A stretch of 64,000 nt of DNA from JBFWML01 sp050251635 (GTDB lineage: Bacteria > Campylobacterota > Campylobacteria > Campylobacterales > SZUA-545). Where the stretch lies: positions 48,243 through 112,242 of the forward strand of contig JBFWML010000001.1 of assembly GCA_050251635.1 (NCBI GenBank), read 5' to 3'. Positions 1 to 8,190 of this stretch are shown here, piece after piece. Position 1 is the first letter of the stretch. Each line of letters begins with the position of its first letter. The notes beneath the pieces are model-generated. The model was not told the DNA's origin, did not search any database, and was given only the letters and a program-made list of their open reading frames with translations. The position numbers and the translations under genes were made by a program.

Positions 1-2434
1 ACTGCACCGTCACCAGACGGCGCGCGTTTTCGTGGGCGATCATCACCGGCCCTTCCACTTCGCTGATCACCGCAACCGTCGAAAGCGGCACACTGCTGCC
101 GTCGGGCAGCGTCACGGGCAGTCCTTTAAAGAACTCTTCGCCGCGCTGCCAGCGTTCGGGGGATTTGATCACCAGCGGTGTGCGCATGGTGCCCTCCAGA
201 ATGGTGCCCACCTGTTCACCCTCCAGACTGGCCTTCAGCACGCTTTGCAGGCTCTCCACGTCCATCCCCAGACGCGAAAGCCGCTGCCGGTCAAGCTCCA
301 CCTGCAGGTAACGCACGCCGTCGTTCAGTGCTGCGTACACATCCACGCTGCCCTCCACCGTTTCCAGCGCCGCGGCCACCTCGCCGGCCAGACGCGAAAG
401 CTCGCCCATGTCGGTGCCGTAAATCTTCACCGCCACGTCGCCCCGCGCTCCGGTCAGCATTTCCGAAATGCGCATCTCGATGGGCTGGGTAAAGCTGTAG
501 CTGATACCCGGAAACTCATCCAGCACGGCGCGGATTTCCCCTTGCAGCCACTCCTTGTCGGGGTTGCGCCAGCTTTCTACGGGGGCCAGCACCAAAAAGC
601 TGTCGGTCTGGTTCATCCCCATGGGGTCAAGCCCCAGTTCATCCGAACCGGTCCGGCCCACCACGCCTTTGACCTCCGGAACGGCGGCCATCAATGCCCG
701 CTGTACCGCCAAAGACTGCTCGCGGCTGGCCTCCAGACTGATTGTCGGCAGGCTTTCAAGCCCCACAACCATATCCCCTTCATCCATTGTCGGCATAAAG
801 GTTTTACCCAGATTCATAAACCCGATCACCGCAATGACCAGCACCGCCACCACAATCAAAACCACCGATCGGGCATGGCCCAGCGACCACTTGAGCGCCG
901 GTTCGTAAACGCGCAGCAGAAAGCGGACAAGCAGCCCCTCTTCTTCTTTGACCTTTGTCAGCAGAAACGACGCCGCCACGGGAATCACGCTGAGCGAAAG
1001 CACCAGCGACGCACCCAAAGCAAATACGATCGCCAGCGCCACGGGTTTAAAGAGTTTGCCCTCCAGCCCTTCCAGCGTCAGCAGCGGCAGGAAAACGATC
1101 ATAATGATCGCAATACCCGAAACCACCGGCTGCGACACCTCCGTCAGCGCCCGGTAAATACGGTGGCTTCTGGGCAATGGCGAAGGGTGGGCAAGGTGCG
1201 TCACCATGTTTTCCACCACCACCACCGCCGAGTCCACCAGCATGCCGATCGCAATAGCCAGACCGCCCAGACTCATCAGGTTGGCGCTCATGCCGAACTG
1301 TTTCATCAGCCAGAAGGTCGCCAGCGCCGAAAAGGGCAAAATCAGCGCCACCGTCAGCGCCGCGCGGGCGTTTTGCAAAAAAAGCATCAGCAATACCAGC
1401 ACCAGCACCGCCGCTTCGATCAGCGCGCGGCTGACCGTACCCACCGCCTTGTCCACCAGACGGCCCCGGTCGTAAAAGAGTTCAACCTTCATCCCTTCGG
1501 GCAGGGAGGGCTCAATCTCCGCAAAGGCTTTACGCACCTGCGCCACCACCTCGCGGGCATTGGCCCCGCGCAGACCCAGCACGAGTCCTTCAACCGCTTC
1601 GCCGCGGCCGTCTTTGGCCACAAACCCGTAGCGGGTCAAACTCCCGATCGCCACATCAGCCACATCCGAAACGCGGATCGGAACGCCGTTGCCGACCTTC
1701 ACCACCGTGGCCAGAATGTCGTCGGTGTTTTTCAGGGTGCCCACGCTGCGCACCAGCAACACCTCTTCGCCCACTCCCAGACGGCCCGCGCCGCTGTTGG
1801 CGTTGTTTTTTTCCAGCGCCTGGGCCAGATCCTGCAAACCCACGCCGCGCGCGGCCATCTTTTGCGGGTTGGGCCGCACCTCGAAGGTTCTGACCAGACC
1901 GCCCAGACTGTTCATGTCCGCCACACCCGGAATCACCCGGATTTTGGGACGGATCACCCAGTCCAGCACACGCCGTTTTTCCTCTAGCGACGCATTACCC
2001 TCCAGTGTAAACATCATCATCTCCCCCAGCGGGGTTGTGATGGGGGCAAGTCCGCCCTGTGTACCCTGCGGGAAAGACTCCGCCGCCGCCGTCAGCCGTT
2101 CGGCCACCTGCGCCCTGGCCCAGTAAATATCCGTACCCTCTTCAAAGTCGATCGTCACGTCCGCCAGAGCGTATTTGGTGGTTGATCGCACCGTGCGTTG
2201 ATGGGGAATCCCCAACATTTCCAGCTCGATCGGCACCGTAATACGCGCCTCAACCTCTTCGGGGGTCATCCCCGGGGCCTTCATGATGATTTTGACCTGA
2301 GTCGGCGAAATATCCGGGAAAGCGTCGATGGGGAGTTTAAAAAAGGCCATCACCCCCGCCGCCGCCAGCACCGCCGCAAAGAGCAGCACAAAGGCTCTCT
2401 GCGCCAGCGAAAAGCGTATCAGCCACTCACTCAT
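1..2434 (-). CDS. CusA/CzcA-type heavy-metal RND efflux pump (partial, 3' end beyond left edge)
   Basis: Inner-membrane proton-driven pump of a tripartite metal exporter. I translated the minus strand from the ATG at 2434; it stays open for 811 codons to the window edge, so the C-terminal part is missing. The N-terminus has the usual first membrane helix followed by a PIDAFPDISPTQVKI stretch characteristic of HME-RND proteins. Around residues 380-410 a membrane helix reads GGLAIAIGMLVDSAVVVVEN, close to the CusA (monovalent Cu/Ag) pattern rather than the DFGIIVDGA pattern of CzcA. The start overlaps the stop of the upstream adaptor gene by 8 bp, so the two are probably translationally coupled. 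Cu/Ag specificity is inference from this helix; the family assignment is firm. Confidence 0.9.
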   Translation of the reverse strand, partial: MSEWLIRFSLAQRAFVLLFAAVLAAAGVMAFFKLPIDAFPDISPTQVKIIMKAPGMTPEEVEARITVPIELEMLGIPHQRTVRSTTKYALADVTIDFEEGTDIYWARAQVAERLTAAAESFPQGTQGGLAPITTPLGEMMMFTLEGNASLEEKRRVLDWVIRPKIRVIPGVADMNSLGGLVRTFEVRPNPQKMAARGVGLQDLAQALEKNNANSGAGRLGVGEEVLLVRSVGTLKNTDDILATVVKVGNGVPIRVSDVADVAIGSLTRYGFVAKDGRGEAVEGLVLGLRGANAREVVAQVRKAFAEIEPSLPEGMKVELFYDRGRLVDKAVGTVSRALIEAAVLVLVLLMLFLQNARAALTVALILPFSALATFWLMKQFGMSANLMSLGGLAIAIGMLVDSAVVVVENMVTHLAHPSPLPRSHRIYRALTEVSQPVVSGIAIIMIVFLPLLTLEGLEGKLFKPVALAIVFALGASLVLSLSVIPVAASFLLTKVKEEEGLLVRFLLRVYEPALKWSLGHARSVVLIVVAVLVIAVIGFMNLGKTFMPTMDEGDMVVGLESLPTISLEASREQSLAVQRALMAAVPEVKGVVGRTGSDELGLDPMGMNQTDSFLVLAPVESWRNPDKEWLQGEIRAVLDEFPGISYSFTQPIEMRISEMLTGARGDVAVKIYGTDMGELSRLAGEVAAALETVEGSVDVYAALNDGVRYLQVELDRQRLSRLGMDVESLQSVLKASLEGEQVGTILEGTMRTPLVIKSPERWQRGEEFFKGLPVTLPDGSSVPLSTVAVISEVEGPVMIAHENARRLVTVQ

Positions 2435-3503
2435 CGCCGCCGCCTAATCCGCTCCAGGCACCCTTGATCGCCGCCGTGCCGTTCACGGCAAAGTTTTTGC
2501 CTTCCAACGCGCCCAGCAGCAGATACCCGCCGCCCTGTTCGCCGGAAATCTGTACCAAAACGGGCTCGTAACCGCCCTCAATGCGGGCAAACACATAGGC
2601 CTGTCCGGCGCGTTTGGTCACCGCCGCCGCCGGAAGCCACCACAGCCGTCCCTCGCGGGCGACAAAAGCGTTCAACTCCTGACCCAGCGCCAGATGGTGG
2701 GCTTTTTCCACCTCCGCGTGCACCAGACTCAACTGGCTGGCGCCCTCCACCGAAGCCGACACGCCCACCACCTTGGCACGGGTGCGCTGCCCTTCGTCGC
2801 TGACCCACGCCTCAAGGCCGGGGTAAAGCATATAGGTCGCTTCGCGGGGGACGGAAATTTCCAGCCACACCGATTCCAAAGAGGCGACTTTAAACAGCGG
2901 GGTTGCCGCTTCGATACGCTGCCCCTGCCCCACCAGCACCTCCACCACGCGGCCCGAAAGCGGCGCGCGGATGATCAGTTTTGCCGAAGGCGCTTTGCCC
3001 TCTTTGAGTCCGGCCAGCTCCGCTTCGCCCACGCCGGTCAGCCGCAGACGGCCCTCCTGACTTTGGCGCTGCAGCCGCAGGGTGTCAAAACGGGTTTTGG
3101 CCTGCAAAACCTCCTGTTCGGAGGCCAGTCCTTCGCGTCCCAACTGTGAAAGACGCTCGTAGCTTTTTTGCGCTTCGGCCTCCTGGGTGAACAGTTCCAC
3201 AAAACCGCTCTCCCACTCCAGCAGGGTCGGACTGATCATCGTTGCCAGCACCTGAGAGGGCTCGACGGAGGCACCCAGCGAAACCATCACCTCATCCACC
3301 AGGCCGTCCACCAGCGAAGCCGAAAGACGGATCTGCCTCGGCGGCGCAATCACCCGCGCGGGGTACGGCCCCATGGGAATGCCTTCGCGCACCTGCGCTT
3401 TTTCGTGGTGCACATTCAGGTTCTCCACGGCTTTGTCGCTAAAGGCGATCGTTTCGCCCAGCAGTGATGCGGCGGCCAGCACCAGCAGTAAAAAGTGTTT
3501 CAT
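2427..3503 (-). CDS. CusB/CzcB-type periplasmic adaptor (membrane fusion protein) of the metal RND exporter
   Basis: 358-residue adaptor that links the inner-membrane pump to the outer-membrane channel. It opens with a signal peptide (MKHFLLLVLAAASLLGETIA). A first half-lipoyl/barrel-sandwich part lies near residues 60-95, a helical hairpin of about 50 residues follows (QEAEAQKSYERLSQLGREGLASEQEV), then the second lipoyl half (SGRVVEVLVGQGQRIEAATPLF) and a beta-barrel region. It is shorter than many CusB proteins and shows no obvious N-terminal metal-binding Met cluster. The ATG is preceded by AAAGGAGAATAACC, a strong ribosome site. It lies 2 bp downstream of the outer-membrane gene and overlaps the pump gene by 8 bp, so it is mid-operon. 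Confidence 0.88.
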   Translation of the reverse strand: MKHFLLLVLAAASLLGETIAFSDKAVENLNVHHEKAQVREGIPMGPYPARVIAPPRQIRLSASLVDGLVDEVMVSLGASVEPSQVLATMISPTLLEWESGFVELFTQEAEAQKSYERLSQLGREGLASEQEVLQAKTRFDTLRLQRQSQEGRLRLTGVGEAELAGLKEGKAPSAKLIIRAPLSGRVVEVLVGQGQRIEAATPLFKVASLESVWLEISVPREATYMLYPGLEAWVSDEGQRTRAKVVGVSASVEGASQLSLVHAEVEKAHHLALGQELNAFVAREGRLWWLPAAAVTKRAGQAYVFARIEGGYEPVLVQISGEQGGGYLLLGALEGKNFAVNGTAAIKGAWSGLGGGDE

Positions 3504-3505
3504 GG

Positions 3506-4681
3506 TTATTCTCCTTTAGTTAGCCGAGCGCCCAAAGCGCTTTCAAGGGCATAGAGGGTTTCAAAATAGCTGTTTTGTTGTTCGATAAAAGCCGCCCGCA
3601 CCTCCCGAGCGCGGCTGCGGGCCGAAAGCACTTCGGTTAAAGTGCCCTGCCCCAGCTCCAGCAGTCTGCGGCTGCCCTGCACAGCCCGATCGGCCTCGCT
3701 TGAAAGCACGCCATAGGCCCTCAAACCACCCTCCAGAACCCTTAGGCGCTCACGCAGGCTATTAATGAGTGCACTTTTTTCGGCTATCTCCCGCCTAATG
3801 TCAAGCGCATCTGCCCTAGCGCTTAGGCGTGCCTTCTCAACACTCAGGTGATGTGCGTCTCCGGCGGGCAAGGGAATTTTGAGGGCGCCATAGACTCGCT
3901 TGGCTTCGACTTCACTGCCAAAACCCACCTCCAAGCTCAATTCGTCAAAGCTGCTGCGCGAAGCAATCTGCTCCTCGATCGCGGCAATCTGTGCCGAAAG
4001 CTCCAATGCCCGAATCGCCGGAGCGTTTTGTTCCCTGAAGTCAAACGTCAACGGAGGAGAGACACAGACCTGCGCCTTGGGGGGCGGGCGGCCAAACGCC
4101 GCCTCAAAGGCATAAGTTTCCGCCTTGACGCGGGCTTGTGTTTCGTCGGCGTACAATGCGGCCCGCGCCGCTTCGATCCGGGGCCAAATCAGGGCCGATT
4201 CAGACAGAATGCCGCTTTGATTTTTTGACTCTACACTTTTTAGCACCGCCAAGGAAAGATTTTCCTCTTCATGGGCGGTCTGATGAATCGATTCCGCCAA
4301 ACACAGGCGGTTCCACGCTAGGAACAGCGCGCTCTCCAAAGCGGCCCGATCGGCTTGCATGCGTTGCCGGGACAATTCGCGCCCCAGCTTTGCCCGATCA
4401 CCGTAAAGCCCGCCGCTTCTAAGATGGGCTATGGGCTGCTCAAAAGCAACCCGCCACTCACCGCCCTCTACGGCGGCATCACTTACTTGGGCCCCTTCAA
4501 ACATCAAGGCAGGTGTACCCAACCCCGCTTCGGCACCATAACCGGCGGCGGCGGCATCACTTCTGCTTTTTATGGCTTCGACCGCCTCTTGAGGAGCAGA
4601 CTCTTGCATAAACATTTCAAAACTCACAGGCTGCGCTACGGCTAAGATCGTCGCCGCAGCCCACGCAATAGGGATGCGCAT
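3506..4681 (-). CDS. TolC/CusC-type outer-membrane efflux protein of the metal exporter
   Basis: 391-residue outer-membrane channel component. It has a cleavable signal sequence (MRIPIAWAAATILAVAQPVSF) and long Ala/Glu/Arg-rich amphipathic helices with the internal-duplication look of the outer-membrane efflux protein family. The C-terminal repeat (AVQGSRRLLELGQGTLTEVLSARSR and the following FIEQQNSYFETLYALESALG) matches the usual GxxTxxExLxAR helix pattern. No lipobox cysteine is present, unlike E. coli CusC. The ATG is preceded by AAAGGAGCGTT. It sits between the small upstream protein and the adaptor, and is probably dedicated to the RND pump because a second TolC-like protein serves the MacAB set next door. 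Confidence 0.85.
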   Translation of the reverse strand: MRIPIAWAAATILAVAQPVSFEMFMQESAPQEAVEAIKSRSDAAAAGYGAEAGLGTPALMFEGAQVSDAAVEGGEWRVAFEQPIAHLRSGGLYGDRAKLGRELSRQRMQADRAALESALFLAWNRLCLAESIHQTAHEEENLSLAVLKSVESKNQSGILSESALIWPRIEAARAALYADETQARVKAETYAFEAAFGRPPPKAQVCVSPPLTFDFREQNAPAIRALELSAQIAAIEEQIASRSSFDELSLEVGFGSEVEAKRVYGALKIPLPAGDAHHLSVEKARLSARADALDIRREIAEKSALINSLRERLRVLEGGLRAYGVLSSEADRAVQGSRRLLELGQGTLTEVLSARSRAREVRAAFIEQQNSYFETLYALESALGARLTKGE

Positions 4682-4719
4682 AACGCTCCTTTAAAAAGAT
4701 TATGAAAAATGCGGATTGA

Positions 4720-5019
4720 TTAAAGCAGGAAAAGCGGGGGGCGAAAAACAGAAAGCGCAAAACCTACAGGCAGATCGGAATCTTTGGCAACCGGGGTGCG
4801 CACAGCAGCAATCGCGACAAAGGGGGTTTCGACAGCGGGCGTTTGTACGGCGGGCGGATGGCTGATGCAAAAATGACCCGGCCCGCCCGCCCCATCGTCT
4901 TCGGCATGGATCACATGGTGCTCCAGAACCGGCGCGGGGTCGATCAACACACTTGTAAAATCGTGCATGAAAGAGAGTGCAATAATTAACGCCGGAACAT
5001 ACCGAAACCAACGCTTCAT
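4720..5019 (-). CDS. Small His/Cys-containing periplasmic protein, first gene of the metal-efflux operon
   Basis: 99 residues from the ATG at 5019, chosen because it is preceded by AAAGGAGTCAAT; an upstream ATG at 5061 lacks such a site and overlies the promoter. The N-terminus (MKRWFRYVPALIIALSFMHDF) is a signal peptide or signal anchor. The mature part carries candidate metal ligands: an EHHVIH cluster and HFCISH. The chain ends in FRPPLFLL; a C-terminal RPP is common in small proteins encoded with metal-resistance pumps (CzcI-like, DUF2946-like), but I cannot assign it to a named family with certainty. It is probably a metal-binding or regulatory accessory of the exporter; that function is inference. 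Confidence 0.7.
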   Translation of the reverse strand: MKRWFRYVPALIIALSFMHDFTSVLIDPAPVLEHHVIHAEDDGAGGPGHFCISHPPAVQTPAVETPFVAIAAVRTPVAKDSDLPVGFALSVFRPPLFLL

Positions 5020-5049
5020 ATTGACTCCTTTCATTATTTTAAGTGGCGA

Positions 5050-5055
5050 ATTATA
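5050..5055 (-). promoter_or_regulatory. Probable -10 element (TATAAT) of the metal-efflux operon
   Basis: On the minus strand the consensus hexamer TATAAT ends about 30 bp upstream of the ATG at 5019, in the short gap after the MacB-type permease gene. No clear -35 box lies 17 bp upstream, which is common in Campylobacterota promoters. It implies that the metal-efflux operon is transcribed separately from the macAB-type operon upstream, although read-through is possible as no terminator is visible. Confidence 0.5.
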
Positions 5056-5070
5056 GCCCAAGAGGCGACG

Positions 5071-6282
5071 CTATTCGTGCCTCAATGCTTCGATCGGATC
5101 AAGCTGCGCGGCCTTGCGGGCGGGGAAAAAGCCAAAGACCACCCCCACCAGCGCCGAAAAGCCAAAGGCGATTAAAACAATGTTTTGATTAAAGATGTAG
5201 GGCAACTCAAAGGCGCTCGTCACCCCCACGGCAATACCCAGCCCCAGCGCCACGCCGATCAGGCCGCCGATGGACGAAAGCACCACCGCTTCAACAAGAA
5301 ACTGCGTGAGCACCTCGCGCTCCAGCGCGCCGATCGCCAGGCGAATGCCGATTTCCCGGGTGCGTTCGGTGACGGAAACGAGCATAATGTTCATAATGCC
5401 AATCCCCCCAACCAGCAGGCTAATCGCCGCTACGCTGCCCAGCAACAGCGTGAGGGTTTTGGTGGTGGCGGTCATGGTGGTCATCAGCTCTTTGGTGTCG
5501 CGGATATTGAAGTTATTGACCATCTCGGCTCTAAGCTTGCGCCGTTCGCGCATCAGCTGGGTCAGACTGCCCTTGATCGACTCCATCTGCATATCGGGAT
5601 CGGCCGAGAGGTAGATGGTGCGAATATCCTGATTGCCGCCGATGCGCCGCTGAAACAGCGAAAAGGGCACCATGATAAAGTCGTCTTGATCCATCCCGAA
5701 ACTCGAAGCCCCCTTGGCCGCCAAAAGCCCCACCACCTCGCAACTGAACTTCTCCAGCCGGATGAGCGATCCGACCGGATCGGCTTCGCCGAAAAGCTCC
5801 TTGCGGGCCGTTTCGCCGATAATGCACACCGACACGCCGATACGCTCTTCGTTTTCTAAAAAGGCGCGGCCGGAGGCCAGCTCCCAGTCGCGCACCTTCA
5901 GATAGTCGTTTTCGCTGCCGGTGACGGTGGTGGTGTAGGTGGTGTTGCCGTAAACCGCCGTCATCGATTTATTGGCCGCCGGGGCCAGCGCCACAATGCC
6001 CGGCACCTCAGCGCGGATGGCGGCCACATCGGCGTACTTAAAGGGCGGCGACGCCACATCGCTGCGGGTGGGGCCGCGCCGGTCCTGTCCGGGCTGCAAA
6101 ATCAGCATATTGCTGCCCAGTTTGGCAATGCTTTGCTGCACCGAAGCGGTGGTGCCGTCGCCTAGCATCACCATGGCAATCACCGACGCCACGCCAATCA
6201 CAATCCCCAGCACCGTTAAAAACGATCGCAGCAGATTACGCCGGATCTCCCGCAGGGCCAGCAAAAACGCGTTAAAGAACAC
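5071..6282 (-). CDS. MacB-type ABC transporter permease (FtsX fold)
   Basis: 403-residue membrane subunit of a MacAB-like exporter. It has an N-terminal helix near residues 15-40 (LRSFLTVLGIVIGVASVIAMV), a large periplasmic MacB_PCD region (about 45-275), and three C-terminal helices typical of FtsX permeases, with the conserved TERTREIGIRLAIGA coupling-helix region before the last two. In E. coli, MacB is one protein with the ATPase fused at the N-terminus; here ATPase and permease are separate genes overlapping by 11 bp, the LolDCE-like arrangement. The start is GTG preceded by GAGGAGG. The substrate (macrolide, peptide, siderophore or lipid) cannot be told from the sequence. Confidence 0.88.
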   Translation of the reverse strand: MFFNAFLLALREIRRNLLRSFLTVLGIVIGVASVIAMVMLGDGTTASVQQSIAKLGSNMLILQPGQDRRGPTRSDVASPPFKYADVAAIRAEVPGIVALAPAANKSMTAVYGNTTYTTTVTGSENDYLKVRDWELASGRAFLENEERIGVSVCIIGETARKELFGEADPVGSLIRLEKFSCEVVGLLAAKGASSFGMDQDDFIMVPFSLFQRRIGGNQDIRTIYLSADPDMQMESIKGSLTQLMRERRKLRAEMVNNFNIRDTKELMTTMTATTKTLTLLLGSVAAISLLVGGIGIMNIMLVSVTERTREIGIRLAIGALEREVLTQFLVEAVVLSSIGGLIGVALGLGIAVGVTSAFELPYIFNQNIVLIAFGFSALVGVVFGFFPARKAAQLDPIEALRHE

Positions 6283-6961
6283 GGCTGCCCTCCTCCTCGC
6301 GCTCGATCAATCCGTCGCGGAAGTGAATAATCCGGTGGGCGTAGGCGGCCATCTCCTCTTCGTGCGTCACCATGACGATCGTAATGCCCCGATCGCGGTT
6401 AAAGCTCTGCAAAAGCCCCATCACCTCGCGGCTGCGGGCGGTGTCGAGATTGCCCGTGGGTTCGTCCGCCAGCAACAATAGCGGCTGCGTCACGATGGCC
6501 CGGGCGATCGCCACGCGCTGCTGCTGGCCGCCGGAGAGTTCGGCGGGGGTGTGGTGGGCCACGCTTTCAAGCCCCACCTGTTCAAGCGCCTGCATCGCCA
6601 TCTTGTGCCGCTCCTTGGCGGGCGTGCCGCGGTAAAGCAGCGGCAGCTCCACATTCTCCAGCGCCGTGGTGCGCCCAAGCAGGTTAAACCCCTGAAACAC
6701 AAAGCCCAGATAGTGGCGGCGCAGCAGCGCGCGGCCGTTGCGATCGAGCGCGCTCACGCTCACGCCGCCAAAACGGTACTCGCCGCTGCTGGGGGTGTCC
6801 AGACAGCCGACAATATTCATCGTGGTCGATTTGCCCGAACCGCTCGGCCCCATAATGGCCACAAACTCCCCCGCCTCGATCGACATATCCACCCCGCGCA
6901 GCGCCCACGCCGCCGCGTCGCCCGCGCCGTAAACCCGCTTGACGCCGTTAAAGGCGATCAT
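6272..6961 (-). CDS. MacB/LolD-type ABC transporter ATP-binding protein
   Basis: 229-residue ATPase subunit. It shows Walker A GPSGSGKS near residue 40, a Q-loop glutamine in FVFQGFNLL, the signature LSGGQQQRVAIARAI, Walker B LLLLADEPTGNLD and the switch histidine in MVTHEEE. This is the classic LolD/MacB set of motifs. Its ATG overlaps the stop codon of the adaptor gene by 4 bp (ATGA) and its 3' end overlaps the permease by 11 bp, so adaptor, ATPase and permease are probably translated as a coupled unit. Confidence 0.92.
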   Translation of the reverse strand: MIAFNGVKRVYGAGDAAAWALRGVDMSIEAGEFVAIMGPSGSGKSTTMNIVGCLDTPSSGEYRFGGVSVSALDRNGRALLRRHYLGFVFQGFNLLGRTTALENVELPLLYRGTPAKERHKMAMQALEQVGLESVAHHTPAELSGGQQQRVAIARAIVTQPLLLLADEPTGNLDTARSREVMGLLQSFNRDRGITIVMVTHEEEMAAYAHRIIHFRDGLIEREEEGSRVL

Positions 6962-8190
6962 TTCTGCTTCGCTCCGGTAATGACGCGATCGCCCTCCGCC
7001 GCGTCGCCTTCGATCAGGGCGCTGAAAGAGCCGTCGGTATCGCCTTTTTTGACCTTGACCATCACCGGTTGACCGTCTTTAAGCAGCCAGATCCGATCGC
7101 CGTTTTGGGCGTTTGAACGGGTGCGCATGGAACCGGGCACGCGCATCAGCCCGCCCGCCGGAGCGCTTGCGGAAGACTGGGGCGGAGTGAACCGGAAAGC
7201 GGCGTTGGGCACCGCCAGCGCATTGGGGGTTTTTTTGGTGATGATCGACGCCTGCGCGGTCATGCCCGGACGCAAAAGCCCCTGGCTGTTATCCACCCGC
7301 ACGACGGCGTTGTAGGTCACCACGCCGCCCACAATCTGCGAACCCAAGCGCACCTGCGCCACCGTGCCCTCAAAGAGCCGATCAGGATAGGCGTTCACGC
7401 TAAAACTCACCGCCTGACCCGCTCTCACCTCGCCCACATCGGCCTCGTCCACCGCCACGATCACCTGCATTTTTTTCAGGTCTTCGGCCAGCGTAAAGAG
7501 CTTGGGCGCCTGCATCGAAGCGGCCACCGTCTGACCGGGGTCCACCTCACGGGTGAGCACGATGCCGTCAATGGGCGAAAGCACCACCGCCTTGCGCAGA
7601 TTCTCTTCGTCCGTCGCCACCGATGCTTTGGCCTGCTCCAGTTGCGCCAGACTGGCCGCATGGGCCGCTTCGGCGCGGTTAAAGGCGGCGCGGGCGGCTT
7701 CCATCTCCTTGGTGGACGGGTAGCCGCCCTGGGTTTCGGCAAAAATCGCCTCCAGCCGATCGTGCTGAAGGCGGGCTTCGTTCAGGGCCACCGCCTGCTG
7801 GCGCACATTGGCTTCGGCCACCCGGAGGGCCGCGCGGGAGCTTCGCAGGGCCGAGTCGAGCTTGGCGGTATCCAGCCGCGCGAGCACCTGTCCTTTTTTG
7901 ACCGGATCGTTAAAGTCCACCAGCACCTCATCCAGCGTCCCCGAAACCTCGATCCCCACCTCCACCGTATGCACCGGCTCCAGATTGCCCGTGGCCTGCA
8001 CGGTGACAACCAAGTCCTGCCGCTTGATCTCGGCGGTGACAAAACTCAGCGGCGTTTCGGCGCTGCGGAAGAAAAAGAACCAAACCCCCGCCGCCAACGC
8101 GACAAGCGCGATAAGCAACACCCAAAGCCAGCGGCGGCGCGACTTGGCGGGGGGATGGAGCAAAGAAAGGTCGATTTGCGGGCTATTCAT
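6958..8190 (-). CDS. MacA-like periplasmic adaptor (HlyD/RND adaptor family)
   Basis: 410-residue adaptor with one N-terminal membrane anchor (WLWVLLIALVALAAGVWFFFF) and a periplasmic body. The anchor is followed by the MacA-like TVQATGNLEPVHTVEVG segment, a barrel-sandwich half, a helical hairpin of about 80 residues rich in Ala/Glu, the second lipoyl half (LSPIDGIVLTREVDPGQTVAAS) and the beta-barrel. A Ser/Ala/Pro/Gly-rich insertion of roughly 25 residues lies near residue 345 in the membrane-proximal part and looks lineage-specific. It follows the TolC-like gene with an 8-bp overlap. Together with the MacB-like pair and TolC it should form a complete tripartite exporter. Confidence 0.88.
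   Translation of the reverse strand: MNSPQIDLSLLHPPAKSRRRWLWVLLIALVALAAGVWFFFFRSAETPLSFVTAEIKRQDLVVTVQATGNLEPVHTVEVGIEVSGTLDEVLVDFNDPVKKGQVLARLDTAKLDSALRSSRAALRVAEANVRQQAVALNEARLQHDRLEAIFAETQGGYPSTKEMEAARAAFNRAEAAHAASLAQLEQAKASVATDEENLRKAVVLSPIDGIVLTREVDPGQTVAASMQAPKLFTLAEDLKKMQVIVAVDEADVGEVRAGQAVSFSVNAYPDRLFEGTVAQVRLGSQIVGGVVTYNAVVRVDNSQGLLRPGMTAQASIITKKTPNALAVPNAAFRFTPPQSSASAPAGGLMRVPGSMRTRSNAQNGDRIWLLKDGQPVMVKVKKGDTDGSFSALIEGDAAEGDRVITGAKQK

Noticed and set aside
32..1987. Long plus-strand reading frame (651 codons) rich in His, Arg and Gln
   Set aside because: It is the antisense shadow of the CusA-type pump gene; its composition is the typical reverse image of a GC-rich membrane protein and no motif is present.
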